This document shows, piece after piece, positions 34,818 through 43,528 of a stretch of DNA of 64,000 bases (positions are counted from its first letter, which is position 1; every line of letters starts with the position of its first letter). Below the pieces are notes generated by a model that saw only the letters and a program-made list of their open reading frames with translations, ran no database searches and was not told the origin of the DNA. The position numbers and the translations under genes are program-made. Source of the stretch: Cyclobacterium xiamenense (GTDB lineage Bacteria > Bacteroidota > Bacteroidia > Cytophagales > Cyclobacteriaceae); NCBI RefSeq assembly GCF_009467825.1, contig NZ_WIOK01000026.1, positions 1-64,000 of the forward strand. The letters are read 5' to 3'.

Positions 34818-36488
34818 TCAAAAGTGCGGATCAAACCAGGCGGTGTTCAGCCGCAAGCCCGCCTGAGAAAAGGCTTTGGTTCGGGTCGAAACTGCTTCTC
34901 CAGAATCCCTGCGTAACGTTTGGGAAAAATCAAGAAACACATTATGGTGGAGCATGTAGGATGCACGAATCGTCCCCATGTAGACCTGTGTTTTTTCCCC
35001 CTGTCCGATAAAATTACCAAACAGCGACGTGCTGTTTTCCACCCGGTTCTTTAAAATATCTCCTCCGAAGTTAGCCGAGGAGACCGGGTCCTTTCCGTGC
35101 ATTTGGTAGAGTGCGGTCGCATGCAGCGTTAGTTTCGGTAGGGGTTGAAACCGACTTTGAACAAGGAGTTCCCGAAAATTGGCGCCACGAGGATGGGTAA
35201 GCGGGATGCGGTAATTGGTGTAGGATTGGTAATCGAACTTTTCCTGAAAGGTGTAGGGGCGTGCATGGTTGTACTCCACCTGCACATCCAGGTTCGGAAT
35301 GCCCGCGACTTCCACATGATGTATGCCAAGTTGAAAACCGTGTTTGTTACGGCTCGATCCTTTACCGGAAATCCCAAAAAACTCATTGAATACAAACTCA
35401 TCCAATACAAATTGCCCGTAGACCTGTAGGCCCTTTAGGGGGTGCCACTTGAAATCGGTTCCCAGCATGACTTTATCGGGCGTACCTAATTGATGCTCTA
35501 CCCAGCGATAAAACACGAGGGGATTGAGGTAGTTCCAGTCCATGCGGTTTGCCATCACCGACTCGTACAGTCCCAGATTGAATCGTTTTCCCAGGTTTAC
35601 ACCCAGCCGGTGAAAGGAAAACCATTTTTGCGGATACCGTCCATCTGTAGGAACGCCGCGGTCTGTCAGGATATCTGCGGTGAGCTGCCCCCATAGGTTG
35701 GTAAAGTTTACCGGCCCAATCCGGGTATTTATTTTCACAAATACAAAGGGGTTGGAAAAATCAGACAGCACGAAGGACCGAATCCCCTGCCCGATAAAGT
35801 GACTATCGTGACCGAATTGCATCTGAATATGCCGTGTAGCCCGAAAGTTGATATGGCCGCGGGCAGAAAAGAAACTGTATCCATTGTCTCCGTATCGCTT
35901 CCAAAAACCCTGGCCGGGTATCGCTCCGTGCTGTTGGACGTAGCCATTGATCCAGGAGGGAAAAACCAGGTCCGTAGTCGAAAGCAGCGTATAAAACCCA
36001 ATTTTATTATCAATGCTGCCTCGCAGGGTAAGTCCCCGGGTATTCCGAAAACGCAGGTCTGCTTCGTCGGTTTCCACCCCTCCCTGAAAATGCAGTACCG
36101 GATTGACGTGAACGTCCCATACCTCATCCTTGTACGCATAAAAATCCGCGGGATGCTGGTAAAACCGTCGTCTTTTTTGCTGCGGCAGCAGCTCCAAGGT
36201 GTCGGTAGTGTGTTCCCAACTGTCTCGCAGCAGGTAATTCAGATTGAAAGCGTCGGATTGGGAAAGGGATGGATGGGCTTCTTTGTATCCGTCCAGAAAC
36301 CGGACGACAGCTTTTCTACCAAACGGCTTGACCCCGGTATGAAAGGATTCGGTAAAAAACCCTTGACGGATCTCTAGCCGTTCGATGAGTTGGAAATACT
36401 CCCTGTCGTATACCAACTGGGGGCTTTGTGCCCACGTTGCGGGGACTTGAAAAAGTAGTACAAGAAAATAAAAAAAAAGCGACCTCAT
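34818..36488 (-). CDS. Wzi-like capsule-assembly outer-membrane protein
   Basis: A 556-residue protein with a signal peptide (VLLFQVPATWAQ) and a beta-barrel pattern throughout, ending with an aromatic residue (WFDPHF). The segment GHDSHFIGQGIRSFVLSDFSNPF in the middle is characteristic of the Wzi/RemB family, which binds and organises capsule at the outer membrane. It is not next to the polysaccharide locus, but this is common for the family. The call is made from the length and motif; the ligand is unknown. The gene precedes ABC exporter 2 on the same strand, about 70 nt away. Confidence 0.72.
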   Translation of the reverse strand: MRSLFFYFLVLLFQVPATWAQSPQLVYDREYFQLIERLEIRQGFFTESFHTGVKPFGRKAVVRFLDGYKEAHPSLSQSDAFNLNYLLRDSWEHTTDTLELLPQQKRRRFYQHPADFYAYKDEVWDVHVNPVLHFQGGVETDEADLRFRNTRGLTLRGSIDNKIGFYTLLSTTDLVFPSWINGYVQQHGAIPGQGFWKRYGDNGYSFFSARGHINFRATRHIQMQFGHDSHFIGQGIRSFVLSDFSNPFVFVKINTRIGPVNFTNLWGQLTADILTDRGVPTDGRYPQKWFSFHRLGVNLGKRFNLGLYESVMANRMDWNYLNPLVFYRWVEHQLGTPDKVMLGTDFKWHPLKGLQVYGQFVLDEFVFNEFFGISGKGSSRNKHGFQLGIHHVEVAGIPNLDVQVEYNHARPYTFQEKFDYQSYTNYRIPLTHPRGANFRELLVQSRFQPLPKLTLHATALYQMHGKDPVSSANFGGDILKNRVENSTSLFGNFIGQGEKTQVYMGTIRASYMLHHNVFLDFSQTLRRDSGEAVSTRTKAFSQAGLRLNTAWFDPHF

Positions 36489-36627
36489 AGGAAAAATTGT
36501 TTTGTTAGCTGCCCGCTTTTGGCGGAGTTACCCTTTCAACCAAGGTTTCTGAAACCCGACAGCCGGGACTTACCGTTCAGATGCGCCTTAAAATTAAGGA
36601 AGTATTTTATATTTGAAAGGGAATGTT

Positions 36628-36658
36628 TTGGAGAAAATTATAAAAAAGGGTAAATTTG
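36628..36658 (+). promoter_or_regulatory. Bacteroidota promoter of rpmE
   Basis: TTG at 36628-36630, exactly 20 nt of spacer, and TAAATTTG at 36651-36658 match the consensus fully. The start codon is at 36698, giving a leader of about 33 nt. A second -7-like TATATTTG at 36608-36615 has no -33 box. Confidence 0.78.
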
Positions 36659-36697
36659 TGCCTCTATTTGAAGACGAAGAAAATAACAGGCCATACA

Positions 36698-36943
36698 ATG
36701 AAAAAAGAAATTCATCCCAATTACAGAGAAGTGGTATTCTTAGACACTTCCAGCGAGCATAAATTCATGACCAAATCCACCATAGAGACCAGCGATACCA
36801 TTACATGGGAAGATGGCAAGGATTATCCTTTGGTAAAAGTGGAAGTAAGTTCCGCTTCACATCCTTTCTACACAGGTAAGAAAATGCTACTCGACACCGC
36901 AGGACGCGTGGAGAAGTTCAACAGAAGGTACAAGAAAAAATAA
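36698..36943 (+). CDS. rpmE2: 50S ribosomal protein L31, type B
   Basis: An 81-residue ribosomal protein of the zinc-free type: [16 protein letters not shown] at the start and FNRRYKKK at the end, with no Cys residues (the C-minus form). I chose ATG 36698; the longer in-frame start at 36656 lies inside the promoter. A terminator follows at 36969. The gene is a single transcription unit with its own promoter. Confidence 0.93.
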   Translation: MKKEIHPNYREVVFLDTSSEHKFMTKSTIETSDTITWEDGKDYPLVKVEVSSASHPFYTGKKMLLDTAGRVEKFNRRYKKK

Positions 36944-36968
36944 TTATTTCAGGATATCGCCTGAGATT

Positions 36969-37004
36969 AAGTCTACCGGGAGGTGTATTCCGGTAGACTT
37001 TTTT
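36969..37004 (+). terminator. Intrinsic terminator of rpmE
   Basis: A perfect eleven-base-pair stem (aagtctaccgg / ccggtagactt) with a ten-nt loop is followed by at least four Ts on the plus strand. It lies 26 nt after the rpmE stop codon. Confidence 0.88.
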
Positions 37005-37011
37005 ATTTTTG
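37004..37011 (+). promoter_or_regulatory. Candidate -7 element at the start of the GlmU-like gene
   Basis: TATTTTTG overlaps the end of the rpmE terminator and ends four nt before the ATG at 37016. It has no TTG at the right distance. If active, the transcript would begin at or near the start codon. Confidence 0.35.
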
Positions 37012-37015
37012 TGAC

Positions 37016-38218
37016 ATGGACCAGCTCATGATGTTCGATGACCCCCGGATTCGGGGCAACCTTTTGCCTTTTACGTTTACCCGTCCGGTGGCAGCGATTC
37101 GAATCGGTATCCTCACGATCGGTGAAAAGTGGCAGGAGCATTTGCAGGCAAGCCAGGTCGGCTACCTGACGCAGGAATACCTGCAGGGCAAGTTTCCCCC
37201 AGTACCGGGCCCTTCCTTGTACATCAACGGGGCGCTTTGTCCCACCGGGGAATTGTTGGAAGCGGTGGGGGCGCTGAAGGAGAACGAATCCCTTTGGCAT
37301 CAGGAAACGCTGTTGGCCACCTTTTTGGAAAAGCCGGAGCAATTCCAACCCGACCACCTTCCTAGTAAAAAAAAGGTCGTTTTCGAAAAAGATATTCGTA
37401 TTCTCGGTAGAAACTGGCAGATATTTCAATGGAATGGAAACGAAATTCGGCAGGATTTTGATTTATTGACCAGACGAAGGGTTTCCTGGGGTACCGACGA
37501 TCCCCACACCCACCTGTACCGGGAACCGGATATTTTCATCGAAAAGGGAGCTAAAATCAGGGCGGCGGTATTGAATGCGACGAACGGCCCAATCTACATT
37601 GGGAAAAACACGGAGATCATGGAAGGATCCCTGGTGAGGGGGCCCTTTGCCCTGTGTGAGGGCGCGACGCTTGCCATGGGAGCGAAGATTAGGGAAAACA
37701 CGACCATTGGCCCCGGGTGCAAAGTTGGGGGAGAAGTTTCCAATGTGGTATTCATGGGAAACAGCAATAAGGCGCACGACGGCTACATGGGCAACAGTGT
37801 GGTGGGAGAATGGTGTAACTTTGGAGCAAATACGGTGGTTTCCAACCTCAAGAACAATCACATGCCGGTCAAAGTCTGGGACTATACCAAAGGCGGATTC
37901 AGCGACACGGGACTTCAGTTTTGCGGATCCATGATCGCAGATCATGTAAAGCTAGGAATCGGTACTACCCTGAATACCGGAACGGTAATCGGTGTGGGCT
38001 CCAATTTGTTTGGTGAGGGATTTCCCAGAAAGTTTGTTTCTTCGTTTGCCTGGGGTGGGGCAGCGGGATTCAGCACCTTCAAGCTGATGCGGTTTGAAGA
38101 AACCGCCCAGAAAGCCATGGCCTTCAAAGGCAAAGAGTTTGACGACAAGGAGCGGGCCATACTTCAACGCGTATTTGAACTCACCCGCCCATACCGGATT
38201 TGGGACAAGGAATTTTAA
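37016..38218 (+). CDS. GlmU-like sugar-phosphate nucleotidyltransferase
   Basis: A 400-residue two-domain protein. The N-terminal part is a degenerate nucleotidyltransferase-like domain (DDPRIRGNLLPFTFTRPVAAIRIGILT). The C-terminal half is a left-handed beta-helix of hexapeptide repeats (AKIRENTTIGPGCKVGGEV, SVVGEWCNFGANTVVSNLKNNHM). It resembles the alternative Bacteroidota GlmU, which makes UDP-GlcNAc from glucosamine-1-phosphate through acetylation and uridylylation. The lysine-arginine-rich GxGTRM loop of the standard GlmU is not present. I chose ATG 37016 because it gives the family's N-terminal start. Confidence 0.82.
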   Translation: MDQLMMFDDPRIRGNLLPFTFTRPVAAIRIGILTIGEKWQEHLQASQVGYLTQEYLQGKFPPVPGPSLYINGALCPTGELLEAVGALKENESLWHQETLLATFLEKPEQFQPDHLPSKKKVVFEKDIRILGRNWQIFQWNGNEIRQDFDLLTRRRVSWGTDDPHTHLYREPDIFIEKGAKIRAAVLNATNGPIYIGKNTEIMEGSLVRGPFALCEGATLAMGAKIRENTTIGPGCKVGGEVSNVVFMGNSNKAHDGYMGNSVVGEWCNFGANTVVSNLKNNHMPVKVWDYTKGGFSDTGLQFCGSMIADHVKLGIGTTLNTGTVIGVGSNLFGEGFPRKFVSSFAWGGAAGFSTFKLMRFEETAQKAMAFKGKEFDDKERAILQRVFELTRPYRIWDKEF

Positions 38219-38229
38219 ACGAAAAAAAC

Positions 38230-39375
38230 ATGCTTTTTTCATCCATTCCAGGGCTTGAGGAAACCAAGGGAAAACTAGTCAATGCCATAAAAAAGGACCA
38301 CCTGGCGCATGCGCTCCTTTTTCATGGAAAAGAGGGTAGTCCTACCCTTTCCCTGGCTCTCGCATTGGCCACGTACGTGAACTGCACACAACCGGGCGAA
38401 TCTGATTCTTGTGGGACATGCCCCTCTTGTCTGAAAATGGAAAAATTGATTCACCCCGATCTCAATTTTGTCATGCCTCTTCCGGCGCCTCCCAAAAGCA
38501 AAGAAAAGGAAAAAGAGGCCGATGCGAACGAGGATAAAGTCGATCACCTTGCATCCTGGCGTTCGTTTGTTCGAGAAAAAACCTACGGCAATTTCCCGGA
38601 TTGGAATGCACATTTGGGTAGCAAAAAGCCACTCAGCATTTCCAAAAATGCCGCCCGACAAATCGTAAAAACCCTCTCGCTAAAATCGTTTGAAGGGGGG
38701 TATAAAATGATGCTGATCTGGGCACCGGAAACGATGCACCCCTCCGCAGCCAATGCCTTGCTGAAGATTCTGGAGGAACCTCCGGCCAAAACCCTCTTTT
38801 TGATGGTAAGTCAGCACCCCGAAACCCTGCTGACCACCATATTGTCTCGCACACAAAAAATCCATGTGAGAAGTTTCTCGGACGAAGAGGTGCAAAACTA
38901 CCTGATCCGATCCGGCCTTTCCAGCACAGTGGCTGCCCAGCAAATTGCTCCGCTGGCTGACGGAAATCTACGGGAAGCCATCCAGCTTTCTCAGAACGTG
39001 GCCGATAAAAACACCCTTCTTTTCAGAGATTGGCTACGCGATTGCTATGCCGTGGATATCCCGGCCTTGCTTCGTTTTTCCGAGCAGCTAAGTTTTACCG
39101 GCAAGGAGGCGCAAAAATCCTTGCTTTTGACCGGAGTCAATGTAATCCGGGAATCCCTTTTGAATCGTGCGCAGGTGCCAGAGCTCATGCGGACCGATGA
39201 AGCAGACCGGGAGTTTATCGTCAAATTTTCCAGTTCGGTACTTACCGATGAGAAGCTTTCCAAACTATATACACTCTTGAACGAAGCACATTACCACATT
39301 GAACGGAATGCCAATGCGAAAATTCTTTTTCTGGATTTGGCATTCTCACTAGCCCGAATTATTAAAGCGGGTTGA
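38230..39375 (+). CDS. holB: DNA polymerase III delta-prime-like subunit
   Basis: A 381-residue clamp-loader subunit. It has the AAA+ fold with a degenerate P-loop (FHGKEGSPTLS), as in delta-prime, which does not hydrolyse ATP. A zinc-binding cluster (CGTCPSCLKMEKLIHPDL) lies near residues 60-80. Sensor segment SRTQKIH is followed by the C-terminal collar domain. I chose ATG 38230 because it gives the expected start FSSIPGLEETK; the frame extends to 38200 but overlaps the previous gene. The gap to the GlmU-like gene is 11 nt, suggesting an operon. Confidence 0.88.
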   Translation: MLFSSIPGLEETKGKLVNAIKKDHLAHALLFHGKEGSPTLSLALALATYVNCTQPGESDSCGTCPSCLKMEKLIHPDLNFVMPLPAPPKSKEKEKEADANEDKVDHLASWRSFVREKTYGNFPDWNAHLGSKKPLSISKNAARQIVKTLSLKSFEGGYKMMLIWAPETMHPSAANALLKILEEPPAKTLFLMVSQHPETLLTTILSRTQKIHVRSFSDEEVQNYLIRSGLSSTVAAQQIAPLADGNLREAIQLSQNVADKNTLLFRDWLRDCYAVDIPALLRFSEQLSFTGKEAQKSLLLTGVNVIRESLLNRAQVPELMRTDEADREFIVKFSSSVLTDEKLSKLYTLLNEAHYHIERNANAKILFLDLAFSLARIIKAG

Positions 39376-39419
39376 TGTAGAATCCTCGGATCCCGGGCTT
39401 TATTACGACGGGAAAAACT

Positions 39420-39427
39420 TACCTTTG
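39420..39427 (+). promoter_or_regulatory. Candidate -7 element at the start of the RimB-like gene
   Basis: TACCTTTG ends five nt before the ATG at 39433. No TTG is at the expected -33 distance. The transcript may start at the start codon. Confidence 0.35.
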
Positions 39428-39432
39428 AAACG

Positions 39433-39879
39433 ATGGAAAAATCTACAATAGGTAGAAAAGAACTAGTAGCGTTACCCGGTTGGTCGATTGAAAAAATCAT
39501 TGCCAAAGTAGACACGGGTGCGTATAACTGCGCCATTCATGTGGATTCAGTGGTCGAGCAGGTGGATCAGGGACAGCCTATCCTAGAATTTGTTTTGCTT
39601 TCTCCGTCTGATCCGGCCTATTCAGGAAATAAAATTCGTACCGCCAATTATCGTGTAAAGAATGTACGAAACTCATTTGGGCAAATGGAAAAGCGGTTTT
39701 TGGTGCACACCCGGCTGACACTTGGAAGACAATCGATCCCGGTCGCATTTACGTTATCGGAACGGTCAAAAATGAAACATGCGGTTTTATTGGGCAGAAA
39801 GATGCTGAAAAACCGCTTCTTAGTAGATGTAGCAAAAATGTATCTGGCGGGGGAACCTATAATTAACAATCAACCATGA
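39433..39879 (+). CDS. RimB-like retropepsin-family protease (ATP-dependent zinc protease family)
   Basis: A 148-residue protein of the PF05618 family. The N-terminal [12 protein letters not shown] and [14 protein letters not shown] segments contain an Asp-Thr-Gly-Ala motif, as in retropepsin-like aspartic proteases. Such proteins are often encoded beside rimK ATP-grasp ligases and can trim glutamate tails added to ribosomal protein S6. Here the stop codon overlaps the rimK start by four nt (ATGA), so the two are co-translated. The partner role is inferred from this coupling. Confidence 0.82.
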   Translation: MEKSTIGRKELVALPGWSIEKIIAKVDTGAYNCAIHVDSVVEQVDQGQPILEFVLLSPSDPAYSGNKIRTANYRVKNVRNSFGQMEKRFLVHTRLTLGRQSIPVAFTLSERSKMKHAVLLGRKMLKNRFLVDVAKMYLAGEPIINNQP

Positions 39880-40784
39880 AAATAGCAGTTCTATCAAGAA
39901 ACCCCCATTTGTATTCAACCAAGCGATTGGTGCAAGCAATTCGGGAAGCGGGACACCAACCCATGGTGATTGATCACTCCACCTGTGATCTGATCATCGA
40001 ACAAAATGGTCCCTATATCCTCTATAAAGGAGAAAAACTTATTGGAATCGACGCCATAATCCCCCGGATAGGCGCTTCGGTCACTTTCTACGGCACGGCG
40101 GTGGTGCGTCAATTTGAGTTGATGGGTGTGTTTTCTGCTGTAGAATCTCAAGCGATCGTGCGTAGCAGGGATAAGCTGAGATCGTTACAGATTCTTTCCC
40201 GGGAAGGGCTCGGCATGCCAAAGACGGCTTTCACAAACTTTTCGAAAGGAGGCGAAAAGCAACTGGTGGAAATGATCGGCGGAGCACCCCTCATTATCAA
40301 ACTCCTGGAAGGTACCCAAGGGTTAGGGGTCGTGCTTGCAGAGACCAAAAAGGCAGGACAGTCCGTCATAGAGGCCTTTCACGGCTTGAAGGCACGAATC
40401 ATTGTACAGGAATTTATCAAGGAAGCCAGGGGTGCGGATATCCGGGCGTTTATCGTGAATAACCGCGTGGTGGGAGCGATGAAGCGGCAAGGGGCCGAAG
40501 GAGAGTTCCGATCCAACCTGCATCGGGGTGGAAAGGCCGAAGTAATCCGGCTGAGCAAACTGGAAAAATCGGCCGCACTGAATGCTGCCAAAGCGCTCGG
40601 ACTATCCGTTGCCGGTGTGGACATGCTCCAGTCGGACAGAGGGCCGCTGATCCTGGAAGTAAACAGTTCCCCGGGATTGGAAGGCATTGAAAAAGCTACC
40701 GGAATAGATATTGCCGGCAAGATCGTGTCTTTCATTGAGACTTCCGTCGACAAAAAGACCAACAAACGAAAATCAGACCAATAA
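39876..40784 (+). CDS. rimK: RimK-like ATP-grasp ligase
   Basis: A 302-residue ATP-grasp enzyme that adds glutamate to ribosomal protein S6 or to related targets. The ATP-grasp core includes [17 protein letters not shown] and the metal-binding [18 protein letters not shown] segment. A pre-ATP-grasp domain comprises the first 110 residues ([13 protein letters not shown]). The gene overlaps the RimB-like gene by four nt and hemC by one nt. The substrate is inferred, since several ligases share this fold. Confidence 0.9.
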   Translation: MKIAVLSRNPHLYSTKRLVQAIREAGHQPMVIDHSTCDLIIEQNGPYILYKGEKLIGIDAIIPRIGASVTFYGTAVVRQFELMGVFSAVESQAIVRSRDKLRSLQILSREGLGMPKTAFTNFSKGGEKQLVEMIGGAPLIIKLLEGTQGLGVVLAETKKAGQSVIEAFHGLKARIIVQEFIKEARGADIRAFIVNNRVVGAMKRQGAEGEFRSNLHRGGKAEVIRLSKLEKSAALNAAKALGLSVAGVDMLQSDRGPLILEVNSSPGLEGIEKATGIDIAGKIVSFIETSVDKKTNKRKSDQ

Positions 40785-41722
40785 TGAAACCCATACGAAT
40801 AGGAACGAGGGGAAGCAAACTGGCATTGTTTCAGGCGCACCATGTAGCCGCACTGCTTCATGCCAGGGGCCTGGCAACCGAAATCGTAATTATAGCAACC
40901 AAAGGAGATCAGGTCCTGGATGTGGCCATATCCAAAATCGGCAGCAAGGGAGTATTTACGGAAGAATTGGAAAACCAACTAGCCGAAAGGAACGTGGATA
41001 TCGCCGTACATAGCGCAAAAGATCTACCCTCGCGGCTGCCTGAGGGTTTTGACATCATCGCATTTACAGAACGAGAAAAAGTAAACGATGTGATCATTAG
41101 CCACAAAAAGGATTTTCCAGCCCTGGAAACGACCAAAAAGCCCCTACTGCTAGGCACCTCCTCTACCCGGAGAATCGCTACCCTTGCCTACTATTACCCA
41201 CAGGTACGCACCACCGATATTCGGGGAAACCTACAGACACGCATCGCCAAAATGGAACGAGGGGTTTGTGATGGGCTATTATTGGCTTATGCGGGAGTTC
41301 ACCGCATGGGCTACGACACCTTGATCCGAAAGGAGCTGTCCCTGGAAGAATTCATTCCGGCGGTAGGGCAGGGTTGCATCGGTGTGGAGGCACACAGCAG
41401 CCTGGCCGGCCCCCTAAAAGAGGCCATTCAGCAGGCAGTCAACGATCCTGCCACGGCCGTTTGCCTGGAAGCCGAACGGAGTTTTCTGCGGGTACTGGAA
41501 GGGGGCTGCAGCATTCCCGCCTTTGCCCTGGCCGAGTGGAAAGGAGATGTCGTTCACTTACGCGGTGGCTTGATGCAGCTAGAGGGTAAAGAAAGGCTGT
41601 ACGACTCTTTTCAGGGAAACGAAAAAGAAGCCCATTCCCTGGGGATCAAGTTAGCCGAAAGCATCCTAAAAAAGGGTGGAGATAGATTATTAAAGGAAAT
41701 CAAACAAAGCATTGATGAGTAA
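40784..41722 (+). CDS. hemC: Hydroxymethylbilane synthase HemC
   Basis: A 312-residue enzyme that joins four porphobilinogens into hydroxymethylbilane. The dipyrromethane-cofactor cysteine is C242 in the LEGGCSIPAFA segment. The conserved RGSKLALFQA and HSAKDLPSRLP segments are present. ATG 40784 shares its first base with the rimK stop. The next gene (cyclophilin) starts inside its last eight nt. Confidence 0.95.
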   Translation: MKPIRIGTRGSKLALFQAHHVAALLHARGLATEIVIIATKGDQVLDVAISKIGSKGVFTEELENQLAERNVDIAVHSAKDLPSRLPEGFDIIAFTEREKVNDVIISHKKDFPALETTKKPLLLGTSSTRRIATLAYYYPQVRTTDIRGNLQTRIAKMERGVCDGLLLAYAGVHRMGYDTLIRKELSLEEFIPAVGQGCIGVEAHSSLAGPLKEAIQQAVNDPATAVCLEAERSFLRVLEGGCSIPAFALAEWKGDVVHLRGGLMQLEGKERLYDSFQGNEKEAHSLGIKLAESILKKGGDRLLKEIKQSIDE

Positions 41723-42566
41723 GCTGTCGACTAGTACTGGAATTTTTCTGATCGGTGTGCTGCTACTCGGCAGTTCCTGTGCCAGTGAAAAAGATCACCT
41801 GGTCACCCTGTCTACGGAGCACGGCACCATGTACGCCATCCTATACGAAGAGACTCCGGCTCACAAAGAAAATTTTATCAGGTTGGCTGAATCCGGAAGG
41901 TACGATTCCACGGAATTTCACCGGATTATCCCTGATTTCATGATACAGGGAGGTGACGTGTTCAGCAAAGAAGACTTACCACAGGAGGAATGGTATACGC
42001 TACCGGCAGAGTTTCACCCGGACCTCATCCACGAAAGGGGAAGCCTGGCGGCAGCGCGGCAAGGAGATCAGATGAATCCGGAAAGAAGATCCAGTGGTTG
42101 CCAGTTTTACGTCGTCGAGGGGCGGGTTTACGAAGAGGCCCCATTGACCACCGATATGAACAAACTTCAACAGGTATTTTTCCAATACATGCAACTGGAA
42201 AGCAACGTGGGATTAAAGGAAACCTACCGTAGATTATACGCAAAACAGGAAATTGACAGTTTAAATGCCCTAATGCTTTCAAAAAAAGTAGTGCTGGAAC
42301 AATTTTTTAATGTAAATTTGGGATTAAGCAGAAGGGAAAACCAAATTCAGGCCTATACTACGGTGGGAGGAACTCCGCATTTGGACGATACCTACACGGT
42401 TTTTGGCAGGGTAATACACGGTCTGGAAGTAATCGAGAAAATTTCCCGTTTGGAAACGGACCAAAATAACAAACCTATTACTCCTGTTTACATACATGTA
42501 GATGTCGAATTAGTTGCTAAGAAGAAAATTACGGAAGAATATGGATATACATATCCTGAAGAGTGA
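41715..42566 (+). CDS. Cyclophilin-type peptidyl-prolyl isomerase lipoprotein with insertion
   Basis: A 283-residue lipoprotein of the periplasm or outer membrane. The lipobox ends at Cys22 (LLLGSSC). The cyclophilin fold is split: the first part has EFHRIIPDFMIQGGDVFS and SSGCQFYVVEG, and the last part has HLDDTYTVFGRVIHGLEVIEKI. Between them lies an insertion of roughly 80 residues rich in helical residues. Trp/His-type active-site residues are altered compared with the typical enzyme, as usual in bacterial lipoprotein forms. I chose ATG 41715 because the start at 41712 is TTG. It overlaps hemC by eight nt. Confidence 0.82.
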   Translation: MSKLSTSTGIFLIGVLLLGSSCASEKDHLVTLSTEHGTMYAILYEETPAHKENFIRLAESGRYDSTEFHRIIPDFMIQGGDVFSKEDLPQEEWYTLPAEFHPDLIHERGSLAAARQGDQMNPERRSSGCQFYVVEGRVYEEAPLTTDMNKLQQVFFQYMQLESNVGLKETYRRLYAKQEIDSLNALMLSKKVVLEQFFNVNLGLSRRENQIQAYTTVGGTPHLDDTYTVFGRVIHGLEVIEKISRLETDQNNKPITPVYIHVDVELVAKKKITEEYGYTYPEE

Positions 42567-43488
42567 AAGGCCAAAAGTACTAATCACGGGAGCGAATGGA
42601 TTGTTGGGCCAGAAAATAGTTAAAAAAATCCTTATTGACGGGAAATACGATGCCATTGCCACCGGCAGGGGTGCCTGCAGACTCCCTGGAGAGTGGGAAG
42701 GATACGATTTCGAACAAATGGACATTACCAACGAAAAGGAAGTAATGGACGTGTTTCGGGTATACGCACCCCAGGTAGTCATTCATGCCGCATCCATGAC
42801 GGATGTGGACCGCTGCGAAGTGAACCGGCACAGTTGTTTTGAACAAAACGTTACCGGCACCCAAAACATTCTAAAGGGCAGCAAGGCTTGTAAATCACAC
42901 CTGATATTTATATCAACCGACTTCATATTTGACGGAAAAAACGGTCCTTACGACGAGGAGGACCTTCCCAACCCACTAAATTACTACGGAAAAACCAAGC
43001 TGGACACGGAGAATCTCGTCCGGGAATACCCCTTTGATTGGTCCATCATTCGTACCAATCTGGTATACGGTACGGCTCATGACATGAGCCGTTCGAACAT
43101 CATTCTTTGGGTAAAAAAAGGACTGGAACAGCAGAAGGAACTGGAATTGGTCGATGACCAATTCCGAACGCCTACCCTTGCGGAGGATTTGGCTGAAGGC
43201 TGCCTACTGGTAGCCGATAAGATGGCGACGGGCGTCTTCAATATTTCAGGAGAAGAACTGTTGACACCCTACGACATGGCCATGATGACGGCAAAATTCT
43301 TCGGACTGGACAGCAAAGGGATTAAAAAGACCGATTCGCGTCACTTTGGGCAGGTGGCCGCTAGACCCCTGCGAACGGGACTTATCATTACCAAAGCGAA
43401 GGAAACTTTAGGATTTCAGCCGAAAAGTTTTGAAGAAGGAATTGGTATTTTAGCAAAACAAATTAAATTAGCCGATTACAAAGCCTAA
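42541..43488 (+). CDS. RmlD-like SDR sugar-nucleotide reductase
   Basis: A 315-residue extended SDR protein related to dTDP-4-dehydrorhamnose reductase. The NAD(P)-binding TGANGLLGQKIV motif begins at about residue 15, and a YYGKTK segment contains the catalytic Tyr and Lys. An ISTDFIFDG segment and a C-terminal PLRTGL segment are also typical. ATG 42541 overlaps the cyclophilin gene by 26 nt. Rhamnose synthesis genes RmlA, B and C are not present nearby, so the exact substrate is uncertain. Confidence 0.82.
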   Translation: MDIHILKSERPKVLITGANGLLGQKIVKKILIDGKYDAIATGRGACRLPGEWEGYDFEQMDITNEKEVMDVFRVYAPQVVIHAASMTDVDRCEVNRHSCFEQNVTGTQNILKGSKACKSHLIFISTDFIFDGKNGPYDEEDLPNPLNYYGKTKLDTENLVREYPFDWSIIRTNLVYGTAHDMSRSNIILWVKKGLEQQKELELVDDQFRTPTLAEDLAEGCLLVADKMATGVFNISGEELLTPYDMAMMTAKFFGLDSKGIKKTDSRHFGQVAARPLRTGLIITKAKETLGFQPKSFEEGIGILAKQIKLADYKA

Positions 43489-43528
43489 CAAATTCTTTAA
43501 TTAATCACCAATCAACGCAACCACCAGT

